DNA of 64,000 nucleotides from Sandarakinorhabdus glacialis (GCF_014643455.1 NZ_BMJM01000004.1:1-64000); one strand, 5' to 3'. Counted from the stretch's first letter, positions 44,234 through 52,925 are shown. Numbers and translations: made by a program. The notes: generated from the sequence alone by a model not told the origin.

Positions 44234-44776
44234 CCACCGCCCCCACGCCGCATGATGAACGCGCCCGCGCCGATGAACGGCCCGCGCTATGACGAATTCA
44301 TCACCGTTCCCAAGGTCCGCGTCATCGACCAGGACGGGGAAAACCTCGGTGTCCTGTACACCAAGGAAGCCATCGCCACCGCCCATGAAGTCGGCCTGAA
44401 TCTTGTCGAAGTCTCCCCCGGCGCCGATCCGCCGGTCTGCAAGATCCTCGATGTCGGCAAGTTCAAGTACGAGGCGCAGAAAAAGGCCGCTGCCGCCCGC
44501 AAGAACCAGAAGACGCAGGAGATCAAGGAGATCAAGATGCGTCCGAACATCGACGACCATGATTACGAGACCAAGATGAAGGCGGTCCACCGCTTCATCG
44601 AGGAAGGCGACAAGGTCAAGCTGACGCTGCGTTTCCGCGGCCGCGAACTGTCCCACGGCGAACTCGGCCTGGCCCTCCTCGAACGCGTCCGCGACGACGC
44701 CGCCGAATATGCCAAGGTCGAACAGACGCCGAAGATGGAAGGCCGGCAAATGCTCATGGTGATAGCACCGCGCTGA
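44231..44776 (+). CDS. infC: Translation initiation factor IF-3
   Basis: The protein is typical IF-3: [19 protein letters not shown] in the N-domain, a lysine-rich linker ([24 protein letters not shown] in parts) and the C-domain with [21 protein letters not shown]. Initiation on AUU, AUA or AUC is known for infC, because IF-3 itself rejects such codons and so limits its own synthesis. Here the only well-placed ribosome binding site points to AUA at 44231, which gives 181 residues beginning MPPPPRRMM; with the ATG at 44252 it would be 174. The stop TGA sits in a hairpin and opens a three-hairpin repeat. Confidence 0.93.
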   Translation: MPPPPRRMMNAPAPMNGPRYDEFITVPKVRVIDQDGENLGVLYTKEAIATAHEVGLNLVEVSPGADPPVCKILDVGKFKYEAQKKAAAARKNQKTQEIKEIKMRPNIDDHDYETKMKAVHRFIEEGDKVKLTLRFRGRELSHGELGLALLERVRDDAAEYAKVEQTPKMEGRQMLMVIAPR

Positions 44777-44904
44777 CGCGCGGTGCGGGCGCGGCCCGCC
44801 GCAAGCCTTCACTTGCGGCGCGACTCGCGCCTCACCCGGCCAGCGAGGCGGCGGGGCCTTCCCCCGCCGAACTCGTCTGACGCCAGCATGGGCTTTGCCC
44901 ATGC
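44774..44904 (+). repeat. Stop-codon-anchored three-hairpin repeat, copy 3 (infC)
   Basis: Starts with the infC TGA. Hairpin 1 is CGCCGCAAG-CCTTCA-CTTGCGGCG, hairpin 2 GGCGGGG-CCTT-CCCCCGCC, then CGTCTGACGCCAGC and hairpin 3 GCATGGGC-TTT-GCCCATGC followed by CTCTTCC. In addition GCACCGCG / CGCGGTGC pair across the stop codon itself. Confidence 0.87.
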
Positions 44905-44977
44905 CTCTTCCTTCCCTTGCCCCCCAACGACATCTTGTCTCTTCCCGCCCCACCCCGCGTGGCTTATACCGCACCTC

Positions 44978-45706
44978 GTGCACCGTTTCGCCAACCCCGC
45001 CCGTTTCCTGCGCATCGCGCGCTGGGCGACGCCGCTCACGCTGGCCCTCGGCCTCGTCCTGACCACCGCCGGCCTCGTCATCGGGCTGTTCTTCTCGCCG
45101 CCGGATTACCAGCAGGGCGAAAGCGTCCGCATCATGTACGTCCACGTCCCGGCCGCCTGGCTCGCCTCGGGCGGCTATCTCGGCCTCGCCATCGCATCGG
45201 CCGCTGCCCTCATCTGGCGCCACCCGCTCGCCACGATCGCCGCGCGCGCCATCGCCCCCGTCGGCGCCGCCTTCGCCGCGATCTGCCTGATGTCGGGCTC
45301 GCTGTGGGGCAAGCCGACCTGGGGCACTTACTGGGTCTGGGACGCGCGCCTCACCTCGATGCTGGTGCTGCTCTTCCTGTACCTCGGCTATCTCGCTCTC
45401 TCCGCCGCCGAAGGCGAGCGCGGTAATGACCGCAAGGGCGCCGCTATCCTCGCCCTCATCGGCGCCGTAAACCTGCCAATCATCAAATATTCGGTCGAAT
45501 GGTGGAACACCCTCCACCAGGGCGCCAGCGTCAGCATCCTGTCGGGCAAGTCAGCAATGGCCCCCGAAATGCTGGCACCGCTGCTGATCTCGGTCGCCGG
45601 CTTCAGCTTCCTGTTTTCCGCCATCGTCCTCATGCGCATGCGCGCCATGCTCGCCGAACAGCGCGTCGAGGCCCGCTCGCGCCGCCTTGCAGAAGCAGTC
45701 GCATGA
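44978..45706 (+). CDS. ccmC: Heme exporter protein CcmC
   Basis: The 242-residue integral membrane protein has six helices and the tryptophan-rich heme-handling segment WGKPTWGTYWVWDARLTSML, with further conserved residues in IMYVHVPAAWLASGGYL and NTLHQGASV. CcmC loads heme on CcmE for cytochrome c maturation. The frame is open back to 44783, but that part is translated repeat sequence. The GTG at 44978 (HRFANPARFL) gives the usual N-terminus. It overlaps ccmD by four bases. Confidence 0.9.
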   Translation: MHRFANPARFLRIARWATPLTLALGLVLTTAGLVIGLFFSPPDYQQGESVRIMYVHVPAAWLASGGYLGLAIASAAALIWRHPLATIAARAIAPVGAAFAAICLMSGSLWGKPTWGTYWVWDARLTSMLVLLFLYLGYLALSAAEGERGNDRKGAAILALIGAVNLPIIKYSVEWWNTLHQGASVSILSGKSAMAPEMLAPLLISVAGFSFLFSAIVLMRMRAMLAEQRVEARSRRLAEAVA

Positions 45707-45858
45707 CCCACACCGCCAACCTCTGGGCCTCCTACATCTGGCCGGCCTACATCCTCACCATCGGCGGCATGGCAGCGCTTCTCGCCTGGAGCTGGACCAG
45801 CATGCGCACTGCCGAAAAACGCTCCGACGCCCTCAAGCGCTCACGGCAAGACCAGTGA
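45703..45858 (+). CDS. ccmD: Heme exporter protein CcmD
   Basis: A 51-residue single-pass membrane protein (NLWASYIWPAYILTIGGMAA) with a basic, charged C-terminus, at the position where ccmD stands in ccmCDE operons. CcmD helps release holo-CcmE from CcmC. It overlaps both neighbours by four bases. Confidence 0.9.
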   Translation: MTHTANLWASYIWPAYILTIGGMAALLAWSWTSMRTAEKRSDALKRSRQDQ

Positions 45859-46289
45859 GAGTAAAAGCCAAGACCCAGCGCCTCTGGCTCGTCGTCGGCG
45901 CGATGACCGCGCTCGGCGGCGCCGGTGCCCTCGCCCTGACTGCACTCGGCGACAAGGCGACCTATTTCTACGCCCCGTCGGACCTTGCCGGCAAACCCAT
46001 GCCCACCCAGGCCATCCGCCTCGGCGGCATGGTCGAGCGCGGCTCGCTAATGAAATCCGGCCACACCGTCCATTTTACCGTCACCGACAACGCCCGCACC
46101 TGGCCCGTCACCTACGAAGGCATCCTCCCCGACCTTTTCCGCGAAGGCCAGGGCGTTATCGCCGAAGGCCGCATCGACCCCGTCTCCCGCGTCTTCACCG
46201 CCGACACCGTCCTCGCCAAGCACGACGAAAAATACATGCCGCCAGAAGTCGCCGGCTCGATGCGCAAAGTCGAAGGCAAAGTGACCTAG
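45855..46289 (+). CDS. ccmE: Cytochrome c maturation heme chaperone CcmE
   Basis: The 144-residue protein has one N-terminal membrane anchor and an OB-fold domain. The heme-attaching histidine is in LAKHDEKYMPPEV near residue 130, preceded by VEGILPDLF-like YEGILPDLFREGQGVIAEG. The start is GTG, overlapping the ccmD stop. ccmF, ccmH and ccmI do not follow; the operon ends here and a repeat cluster begins. Confidence 0.93.
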   Translation: MRVKAKTQRLWLVVGAMTALGGAGALALTALGDKATYFYAPSDLAGKPMPTQAIRLGGMVERGSLMKSGHTVHFTVTDNARTWPVTYEGILPDLFREGQGVIAEGRIDPVSRVFTADTVLAKHDEKYMPPEVAGSMRKVEGKVT

Positions 46290-46293
46290 TCTT

Positions 46294-46352
46294 TTCCTCC
46301 CCCTAGAGGGGGGAGGCGAGAGGCCCGTCTTCGGGTCCCGGGTGGGGGTGTC
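46294..46352 (+). repeat. G-rich two-hairpin repeat, copy 7
   Basis: Hairpin 1 CTCCCCCTAGAGGGGGGAG, hairpin 2 CCCG-TCTT-CGGG (a pairing unlike that of the other copies), end CCCGGGTGGGGGTGTC. It starts four bases after the ccmE stop. Confidence 0.85.
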
Positions 46353-46384
46353 CCCCGTCGACACAGAGCTGCCCCTTCCCAATC

Positions 46385-46487
46385 TGTCATGCCAGCGAAG
46401 GCTGGCATCCAGCCGCCCCGCCAAGACCGCTCCCCCAGCACGAGCGCCCAATAGCAACTGTCACCCCGGGATAGACCCGGGACCCAG
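46385..46487 (+). repeat. Two REP-like palindromes
   Basis: TGTCATGCCAGC-GAAG-GCTGGCATCCAG (46385-46412) and TGTCACCCCGGG-ATAGA-CCCGGGACCCAG (46459-46487). The second matches the palindrome at 35424 apart from the first bases and the loop. Confidence 0.8.
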
Positions 46488-46519
46488 CTGCTTCTCTGCG
46501 GAGAAAAGCAAGCAAGCAA

Positions 46520-46636
46520 GCATGGGCAAAGCCCGCGCTGACGTCAGACGAGTTCGGCCAGCGAAGCTGACCGCCTCGCTGGCCGAGCTTGCGCGAGTCC
46601 CGCCGCAGCTATGCTGCGACGGGCCGCCCTGCGCTA
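46520..46636 (-). repeat. Stop-codon-anchored three-hairpin repeat, copy 4 (TonB receptor gene)
   Basis: In the sense of the receptor gene it starts at its TAG stop. Hairpin 1 is GTCGCAGC-ATA-GCTGCGGC, hairpin 2 CGGCCAGCGA with TCGCTGGCCG, then CGTCTGACGTCAGC and hairpin 3 around GGGCTTTGCCC. Confidence 0.87.
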
Positions 46637-49285
46637 AAACTTCGTCCGCACCGTCACCCCGTACGTCCGCGGCTCAGCCGGGAACGTCACGAAAATCTGG
46701 CTCGCGGATGCCGACAGCCCGCGCTGTACGGCCCGGAACGTCCCTGAACCTTGGAGCGGTGCATCGGCTGCGACCTGCTGGTACCGCACGTCGAACAAAT
46801 TCTGCCCCCAAAGCTCGATGCCCCAGCGCTTCGCCGGCCCGTAGAGCCCGATCCGGCCATTGACCAGCGCGAACCCGTCCTGGATCTTCTCGAAGTCGAG
46901 ATCCGACCCGGTGTTGAGCGCCGACATATAACGGAAATCGAGATACATCAGCGCTGACAGCGTCTCGTTGATCTTCGGCGTCCAGGCCGCACTGCCGGTC
47001 ACCACATATTGCGACGAATTCGACAATTGCTGCCCCGGCAGCTGAAACAGGGTCGGCGCCAGTGACACGCCGTTCAGCCCGGTCAGATTGTTCGCATATC
47101 CGGTATCGGCGTAGGTAAAGCCCGTCGTCACCGTCAGATCGTCGGTCGGGAACAGGAACGCCTCAAGCTCGAGGCCCTTTGCGATCACGCCGGCCTTGCT
47201 TTTGCCGGGACACGCCGAATTGCCGGCGATCAAGTCCCGATCGCGCCCGCCCAGATCGGCATCGCAGCTCTGGATGTTGCTCACTTCGAAATTGACGCCG
47301 TTGAACGTGTTCAGCTGGAAATCGTTGAACCGCTGATAGAACAGCGCCGCGTTGAACTTGAACTCGCGCAGGTCGAGCTTGGCGCCAAACTCGAATGCCG
47401 TGACGATCTCGGGCGCGAACTGCAGATCGGTCGCCTGCGGGTTGAGGCCATTCAGCGCCGACGTGTCGAGGTTGAACCCGCCCGCCTTGTAACCACGCGA
47501 ATAGCTGCCATAGACCAGCACTTCATCGATCGGCTTGACCGATAGCACGGCCGTCCCAGTAAATTCATCTTCCTTGCGCTCGGTCCCCGGCGAGCCTGCG
47601 GCAAAGCCCGGCCCCGCCGTATTGTTGATGACGCACGCTATCGACGTCACTGTTCGCTGCAGCGGTGCCAGTCCGCCCAACGGCCCGGCAAACCGCCGCA
47701 GCGCCCCGCAGAAATTATTTGTCGACCCGAAAACCGTCTCGAGCTCTTTCTTCTCGTTGGTATAGCGCAGCCCCAGCGTCAGCAGCACCTTGTCGGGCAC
47801 GATGCTGACGACGTTATGCGTGAATAACGCATAGTTGGTGCTCTGCTGCTTGAAATACGTTCCCGGCGCGATACCGGTGTTGTTGAGCAGGCTCTGTCCC
47901 GGCGGCGTCACATAACCAATGGCATTGGCAAAGGTCTGCAGCGTGTTCGGCAACCCGGTCGCCGGCCGCAGCTGGGCGTTGTAATAGGCCTCGAAATCGG
48001 CGCCATAGCGGATGTTGGTGTCGGTGTGCAGCTTCTCCTTGGCGAAATACCCGCCGACCAGATAATCCAGCCGATCGTTGAAGGCATTGCCCTGCAACCT
48101 GATTTCCTGGCTGAAAGTCTGGAACTTGCGGTTGGCGCCCTCGGTCTGCAACAGGTCGATCCGGTTGAAATCGGCGTCCTGCGCGGATTTGTTCTTGAAC
48201 TCGCGATACCCGGTGATCGACGTCAGCGTCGCTCCGCCAAGGTCCCAGTTGACCTCACCCGAGGCGCCCCAGTCGCGCGTTCGCTGACCATACCCCACCC
48301 CCGGCGTCAGCGCGGTTTCATAGATATAGGGCTTGCCGTCGGTCGCGGTGCGATAAATGCCGCCCAGCGATTTCACCAGATTGGCAATTCCGTTCGGCCC
48401 GGAAACGACATTACCCTGCGCGTCGCGGCTGAGACCCACCACAGGCGACAGGATCGCGGCGCCGCAGCATTCCTCGTTCTTCTGGTTGTAATCGCCGATC
48501 AGCCGCACCGTCAGGTCGTCGCTCGGCTTGAGCAGCAACTGCCCGCGTACCAGGAAACGATCGCGATTGTTGAGGTCACGCCCCGACACCACGTCGCGCA
48601 GGAACCCGTCGCGCTTGTTGAAGACCCCGTCGACGCGGAACGCCGCCTTGTCGCCGAAGATCGGACCGGTCAACGACCCCATCAGACGGATATTGTTGAA
48701 ATTGCCATAGGTCGCCTCGCCCTGTCCGCCGAATTCGAACTTGGGCAGCGCCGTCGTGATATTGATTAGGCCCGCCGAGGCATTGCGCCCGAACAGCGTC
48801 CCCTGCGGCCCGCGCAGCACTTCGATCCGCTCGATCGGCCCGAGGTCGGTCAACCCGACTCCGGTTCGCGAGCGATAGACGCCATCGATGAATACCGCGA
48901 CCGACGATTCGAGCCCGGGATTCTCGCCGACGGTGCCAATGCCGCGGATACGTGCCGCGCCGTTCGACTCGTTGGTCGCCGACGACACCAGCAGCGACGG
49001 CGCCAGCTGGTTGAGCTGGCGAATATCGGTACCGCCCGAATTCTGCAGCTGCTCGGCGCTGACGACGCTGACCGCGATCGGCACGTCGGACAGCACCTGC
49101 GCCCGCCGCGTCGCCGTCACGATGATGACGTTCTGGTCGATGTCCGGCGCTGCCTGGGCGACCGCGCCCCCGGGCGCCGCCTGGACGGCCGTGCTCCCTG
49201 GCGCTGCCGTCTGCGCCATCGCCGCCGGCGCCAGCACGGCAGGAACCACGAACGCCGCAACGGACGCAAGCCAGAAGCTCTTCAT
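46634..49285 (-). CDS. TonB-dependent outer-membrane receptor
   Basis: The 883-residue protein has a signal peptide (FWLASVAAFVVPAVLAPAAMAQ), a TonB box (NVIIVTATRRAQ), a plug domain (QLAPSLLVSSATNESNGAARIRGIGT in parts; then FIDGVYRSRTGVGLTDLGPIERIEVLRGPQGTLFGRNAS, quoted as key residues) and a 22-strand barrel ending in a terminal phenylalanine (YGVTVRTKF). It belongs to the large sphingomonad group of receptors with unknown ligands. ATG 49285 has GGGGAG upstream. It is divergent from the SDR gene with about 260 bases between. Confidence 0.92.
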   Translation of the reverse strand: MKSFWLASVAAFVVPAVLAPAAMAQTAAPGSTAVQAAPGGAVAQAAPDIDQNVIIVTATRRAQVLSDVPIAVSVVSAEQLQNSGGTDIRQLNQLAPSLLVSSATNESNGAARIRGIGTVGENPGLESSVAVFIDGVYRSRTGVGLTDLGPIERIEVLRGPQGTLFGRNASAGLINITTALPKFEFGGQGEATYGNFNNIRLMGSLTGPIFGDKAAFRVDGVFNKRDGFLRDVVSGRDLNNRDRFLVRGQLLLKPSDDLTVRLIGDYNQKNEECCGAAILSPVVGLSRDAQGNVVSGPNGIANLVKSLGGIYRTATDGKPYIYETALTPGVGYGQRTRDWGASGEVNWDLGGATLTSITGYREFKNKSAQDADFNRIDLLQTEGANRKFQTFSQEIRLQGNAFNDRLDYLVGGYFAKEKLHTDTNIRYGADFEAYYNAQLRPATGLPNTLQTFANAIGYVTPPGQSLLNNTGIAPGTYFKQQSTNYALFTHNVVSIVPDKVLLTLGLRYTNEKKELETVFGSTNNFCGALRRFAGPLGGLAPLQRTVTSIACVINNTAGPGFAAGSPGTERKEDEFTGTAVLSVKPIDEVLVYGSYSRGYKAGGFNLDTSALNGLNPQATDLQFAPEIVTAFEFGAKLDLREFKFNAALFYQRFNDFQLNTFNGVNFEVSNIQSCDADLGGRDRDLIAGNSACPGKSKAGVIAKGLELEAFLFPTDDLTVTTGFTYADTGYANNLTGLNGVSLAPTLFQLPGQQLSNSSQYVVTGSAAWTPKINETLSALMYLDFRYMSALNTGSDLDFEKIQDGFALVNGRIGLYGPAKRWGIELWGQNLFDVRYQQVAADAPLQGSGTFRAVQRGLSASASQIFVTFPAEPRTYGVTVRTKF

Positions 49286-49543
49286 ACGATCTCCCCAAAT
49301 TGCAGGAATTTTTCCCTGCCGATTGTTGCCGACGATACCGCAACCGTTTCGCCTGTCCACCTGTCTATCTGAGAAATGCCGGGTGTGTTGCCTGAATAGC
49401 ACATTGCTGCGCTGCAGCGAGCCTTGGCGCAACAAAGTTGCGGCGCTCCGCCAGCGCACCGGCCCTCGACACAATCACACGGCGCCGCTTGCCCCCGTGC
49501 CGCACCACCGCCATGGTGCCCCGAAATCCTTGGGAGTTATCGA

Positions 49544-50317
49544 ATGGACCGTCTGTCAGGCAAGATCGCGCTCATCACCGGCGCCGCGCAGGGGCTCGGC
49601 GCCGCTATGGCCGCCCGGTTCGCCTCCGAAGGCGCGCGTGTCGTCCTCACCGACATCAACGCCGCCGGCGCCGCCGAACAGGCGGCCCAGATCGGGCCTA
49701 ATGCGCGCAGCATCGGCCATGACGTCACCGACACCGACCAGTGGGAGGCCGCCATCGCCTTCGCCGAGGCCGAATTTGGCGGCCTCCACATCCTCGTCAA
49801 CAACGCCGGCATCTCGGCGGGCAGCACTGTCGAGGCGACCAGCTTCGAAGACTGGCGCCGCGTTCACGCCATCGATCTCGACAGCGTCTTCTTCGGCAGC
49901 AAGCTGGCGCTGCCGCTGATGGCGCGCACCGTCAAGGAGACCGGCGTCCGCGGCTCGATCGTCAACATCTCGTCGATCGCCGGCGTCATCGCCGGCCACA
50001 ACAGCGCCGCCTACAACAGCGCCAAGGCCGGCGTTCGCCATTTGACCAAGTCGGTCGCCCTCCACTGCGCCAAACAGCGCTACGGCATCACCTGCAACTC
50101 GATCCACCCGGTTTTCATCGACACCCCGATCCTCGACGGCATCACCAGCCGGCTCGGCCGCGAGGAAGGCCTCGCCAAACTCGGCCGGCAGATACCGCTC
50201 GGGGCAGTCGGCGAACCCGACGACATCGCCTGGGCCGCCGTCTATCTCGCCTCGGACGAAGCCAAGATGGTCACCGGCCACGGCCTCTACGTCGACGGCG
50301 GAATCTCCGCCATGTAA
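49544..50317 (+). CDS. Short-chain dehydrogenase/reductase
   Basis: The 257-residue protein has the NAD(P) motif TGAAQGLGAAMA, NNAG, the catalytic Ser in NISSIAG and Tyr-x-x-x-Lys as YNSAK, plus VDGGISAM at the end. The acidic residue after strand 2 (LTDINAAG) suggests NAD preference. It looks like a 3-hydroxyacyl or steroid-type alcohol dehydrogenase, but the substrate cannot be named. Divergence from the TonB receptor gene hints at a shared substrate; this is an inference. Confidence 0.88.
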   Translation: MDRLSGKIALITGAAQGLGAAMAARFASEGARVVLTDINAAGAAEQAAQIGPNARSIGHDVTDTDQWEAAIAFAEAEFGGLHILVNNAGISAGSTVEATSFEDWRRVHAIDLDSVFFGSKLALPLMARTVKETGVRGSIVNISSIAGVIAGHNSAAYNSAKAGVRHLTKSVALHCAKQRYGITCNSIHPVFIDTPILDGITSRLGREEGLAKLGRQIPLGAVGEPDDIAWAAVYLASDEAKMVTGHGLYVDGGISAM

Positions 50318-50325
50318 ACCGGATT

Positions 50326-50385
50326 TCTCCCTCCCCCCTGCGGGGAGGGCGACTCGGCGCCTCCGCCGAGCGGGGTGGGGGTCCC
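50326..50385 (+). repeat. G-rich two-hairpin repeat, copy 8
   Basis: Eight bases after the SDR stop; hairpin 2 is CTCGGCG-CCTC-CGCCGAG, end GCGGGGTGGGGGTCCCC. Confidence 0.85.
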
Positions 50386-50403
50386 CATCCCGCCGAAAAG
50401 ATC

Positions 50404-50844
50404 CTACCGCTCCCCGCCCCGCCGCATCGGCATCGCATCGATATCCGCCACCAATTCCCCCGCTGTTACCGCCGTCCCCGACCGCGACTTCTCGCCGCCA
50501 TCCTTGCCGATCAGCACCGCCACGAACCGGTCCCCGTCCAGCCGATGCCGCCGGCGCAGCGTCGTCGCCGCATCCCACGCGCCTCCCACGACATCACCGA
50601 CGACGGTCACCATCACCAGGTCGCGCTCGCCCGCCGCCGCCTGCATCGCCGCGAATATCCCGCGCTGCCGGACAAGTTCGGGATCGTCGTCATCCGGCGC
50701 CGAGACCAGCAGCACGCGGTGTTGCCAGCGCATCTCGGCCAATCGCGGCGGCATCACGACGGTATGTGGCCACGCGTCGACACCTCGCGGCGGTGCCTCG
50801 ACCACGACAGCAGCTAAGCTTACCAGCGACATGGTGACGGACAT
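50404..50844 (-). CDS. DUF4174 domain exported protein
   Basis: The 146-residue protein has a signal peptide ([17 protein letters not shown]) and the DUF4174 core ([21 protein letters not shown], and [16 protein letters not shown] near the end). The family has a thioredoxin-like fold without active cysteines and no known role. I start at ATG 50844, since the longer frame would mask the signal peptide. Confidence 0.82.
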   Translation of the reverse strand: MSVTMSLVSLAAVVVEAPPRGVDAWPHTVVMPPRLAEMRWQHRVLLVSAPDDDDPELVRQRGIFAAMQAAAGERDLVMVTVVGDVVGGAWDAATTLRRRHRLDGDRFVAVLIGKDGGEKSRSGTAVTAGELVADIDAMPMRRGGER

Positions 50845-50951
50845 GGAGAGTAAACGCGGCCCGAATGTCCCGGCTCCCGCCGCTCGTCGCACCGGAATTC
50901 CACCGGTCGCACCGCCTTTCTTCTGCCGCGGTGCACCACTATATGCGGCGC

Positions 50952-52238
50952 ATGCAGATTCCCGGCCTCGTCGATCCCACCCCTGTGGCGCGCAAACCCG
51001 CGCCCGCCCGCGCCGATGGCAAGCGCGCCCTTCTCGGCCTGTCGCGCGAGCAGCTGCGCGAGGCGCTGGTCACCGCCGGCATCCCTGAAAAACAGTCGAA
51101 AATGCGCACCCAGCAGGTCTGGAACTGGATCTACCAGCGCGGCGCCACCGAGATCGAATCCTTCGCCAACATCTCCCGCGACACCCGCGCGCTGCTCGAC
51201 AGCCAGTTCGTCGTCGGCCGCCCCGAGATCGTCACCGCGCAGGTCTCCACCGACGGCACCCGCAAATGGCTGCTGCGCTTCGACGACGGCGAGGAAGCCG
51301 AATGCGTCTTCATCCCCGACGCCTATCGCGGCACGCTGTGCGTCTCGTCGCAGGTCGGCTGCACCCTCAATTGCCGCTTCTGCTTCACCGGCACGATGAA
51401 GCTGGTCCGCAACCTGACCCCCGCCGAAATCGTCGGCCAGGTCATGCTCGCCCGCGACGCGCTCGGCGAATGGCCCAACGGCACCGCCACCTTGGCCCCG
51501 TTGCCCGACACCGACGATCCGGATGAAGACGGCCCAGCGTGGATTCCCGGCCACAACCAACCCGGCAGCAATTACACCGCCGAAGGCCGCATGCTCACCA
51601 ACATCGTGATGATGGGCATGGGCGAGCCGCTCTATAACTTTGAAAACGTCCGCGACGCGCTCGCCATCGTCATGGATGGCGACGGCCTCGGCCTGTCGAA
51701 GCGCCGCATCACCCTTTCGACCTCGGGCGTCGTCCCGATGATGGCGCGCGCCGGCACCGAGATCGGCGTCAACCTCGCGGTCTCGCTCCACGCCGTCACC
51801 AAGGAAATCCGCGACGAGATCGTCCCCATCAACAAGAAATACGGCATCGAGGAGCTGCTAGCTGCCTGTGCGGCGTATCCCGGCGCCAACAACGCCCGCC
51901 GCATCACCTTTGAATATGTCATGCTCAAGGACAAGAACGACAGCGACCAGGAGGCCCGCGAACTGGTCCGCCTGATCCGCAAATACGACCTGCCCGCCAA
52001 GGTCAATTTGATCCCGTTCAACCCCTGGCCCGGCAGCATTTACGAGACCTCGACCCCCGAACGCGTCAGCGCCTTTTCCAACATCATCTTCAACTCAGGC
52101 ATTTCTGCCCCCGTCCGCCGCCCCCGCGGCCGCGACATCATGGCGGCCTGCGGCCAGCTCAAATCCTCGTCGGAAAAGATCACCCGCGCCGAACTCGATC
52201 GCCGCGCCGCCGAGAAGGAAGCCGAGTGGGTCGATTGA
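50952..52238 (+). CDS. rlmN: Dual-specificity rRNA/tRNA methyltransferase RlmN
   Basis: The 428-residue radical SAM enzyme methylates A2503 of 23S rRNA and A37 of some tRNAs. The cluster motif is CTLNCRFC (Cys137, Cys141, Cys144); [13 protein letters not shown] and the C-terminal cysteine in MAACGQL are the other hallmarks. It has an insertion of about 30 residues rich in Asp/Pro after [12 protein letters not shown] compared with E. coli RlmN, as in other alphaproteobacteria. ATG 50952 is chosen; further upstream starts are possible. Confidence 0.94.
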   Translation: MQIPGLVDPTPVARKPAPARADGKRALLGLSREQLREALVTAGIPEKQSKMRTQQVWNWIYQRGATEIESFANISRDTRALLDSQFVVGRPEIVTAQVSTDGTRKWLLRFDDGEEAECVFIPDAYRGTLCVSSQVGCTLNCRFCFTGTMKLVRNLTPAEIVGQVMLARDALGEWPNGTATLAPLPDTDDPDEDGPAWIPGHNQPGSNYTAEGRMLTNIVMMGMGEPLYNFENVRDALAIVMDGDGLGLSKRRITLSTSGVVPMMARAGTEIGVNLAVSLHAVTKEIRDEIVPINKKYGIEELLAACAAYPGANNARRITFEYVMLKDKNDSDQEARELVRLIRKYDLPAKVNLIPFNPWPGSIYETSTPERVSAFSNIIFNSGISAPVRRPRGRDIMAACGQLKSSSEKITRAELDRRAAEKEAEWVD

Positions 52239-52297
52239 GCAACCGATAAGCCGGGAACAATCGCCATGACAGCTCGTTGACTCGGCGGAGGTACACC

Positions 52298-52867
52298 ATG
52301 CCCGATCCCCGCGACCAGATGCCCGAAGACGAGCCCAATCTCGAACAGCGCGAGCCCGACCAGGCCCAGGATGTCGCCAACGACAGCCTCTACGGCGCGA
52401 CGGGCGATGACGCCGACGACGACGTGCTCGGCAGCACCAAGCCTAGGGGCGGGCTCGATGACGACAACGACCTCGTCGATACCGTCGACCAGTTGAAGCA
52501 GATGCTCACCTCGGGCCGCATCGACATGAGCGCCTATGCGGGCGAACCGATGATGGACGACGGCGACACCGTGATCTCCGACCTGGATTCGCCCGACGGC
52601 ATGGAAGGCCGCGGCGACGACGATATCGGCGGCCACCCCGACGATACCGGCCGCCTCGACAACATCGCCGACACCGGCGACGACCCGCTCGCCGCCATGA
52701 GCAGCGATCACGGCGATGACGGCGAAACCGAGGACGACGACGCGCTGACCGAAGACGTCGACGAGGATGATCTCCCCGGCGGCATCGTGCTCAACGAGGA
52801 ACGCATCGACATCATGCGCGAAATCGACGACGGCGAGGATGAGGCCGGCGAGGACGGCGGGCGCTAG
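52298..52867 (+). CDS. Very acidic protein, unknown function
   Basis: The 189-residue protein is extremely rich in Asp and Glu (for example TEDVDEDDLPGGI and DDGEDEAGEDGG at the end) and must be largely disordered, with one short ordered segment (LVDTVDQLKQMLTSGRIDMSAYAGEP). CGGAGG lies seven bases before the ATG. There is no membrane segment or signal. A similar small acidic gene next to rlmN or cfa is not known to me as a named family. It may bind basic proteins or metal ions; this is an inference. Confidence 0.75.
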   Translation: MPDPRDQMPEDEPNLEQREPDQAQDVANDSLYGATGDDADDDVLGSTKPRGGLDDDNDLVDTVDQLKQMLTSGRIDMSAYAGEPMMDDGDTVISDLDSPDGMEGRGDDDIGGHPDDTGRLDNIADTGDDPLAAMSSDHGDDGETEDDDALTEDVDEDDLPGGIVLNEERIDIMREIDDGEDEAGEDGGR

Positions 52868-52925
52868 ACGTGCCGCCACTGTCCAAAGGCTAGGCGGCAT
52901 CGCTCCATCCCGCTAGAGCAGCGGC

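Larger units (their letters stand above)
46290..46633. other. Repeat-filled intergenic region after ccmE
   Basis: The 344 bases between the convergent ccmE and TonB-receptor genes hold no gene but almost nothing except repeats: a two-hairpin repeat (46294), two REP-like palindromes (46385 and 46459) and a three-hairpin repeat (46520). Confidence 0.85.

Noticed and set aside
44783-44977. 65-codon N-terminal extension of ccmC
   Set aside because: It translates a three-hairpin repeat and has no CcmC similarity; the GTG at 44978 gives the standard start.
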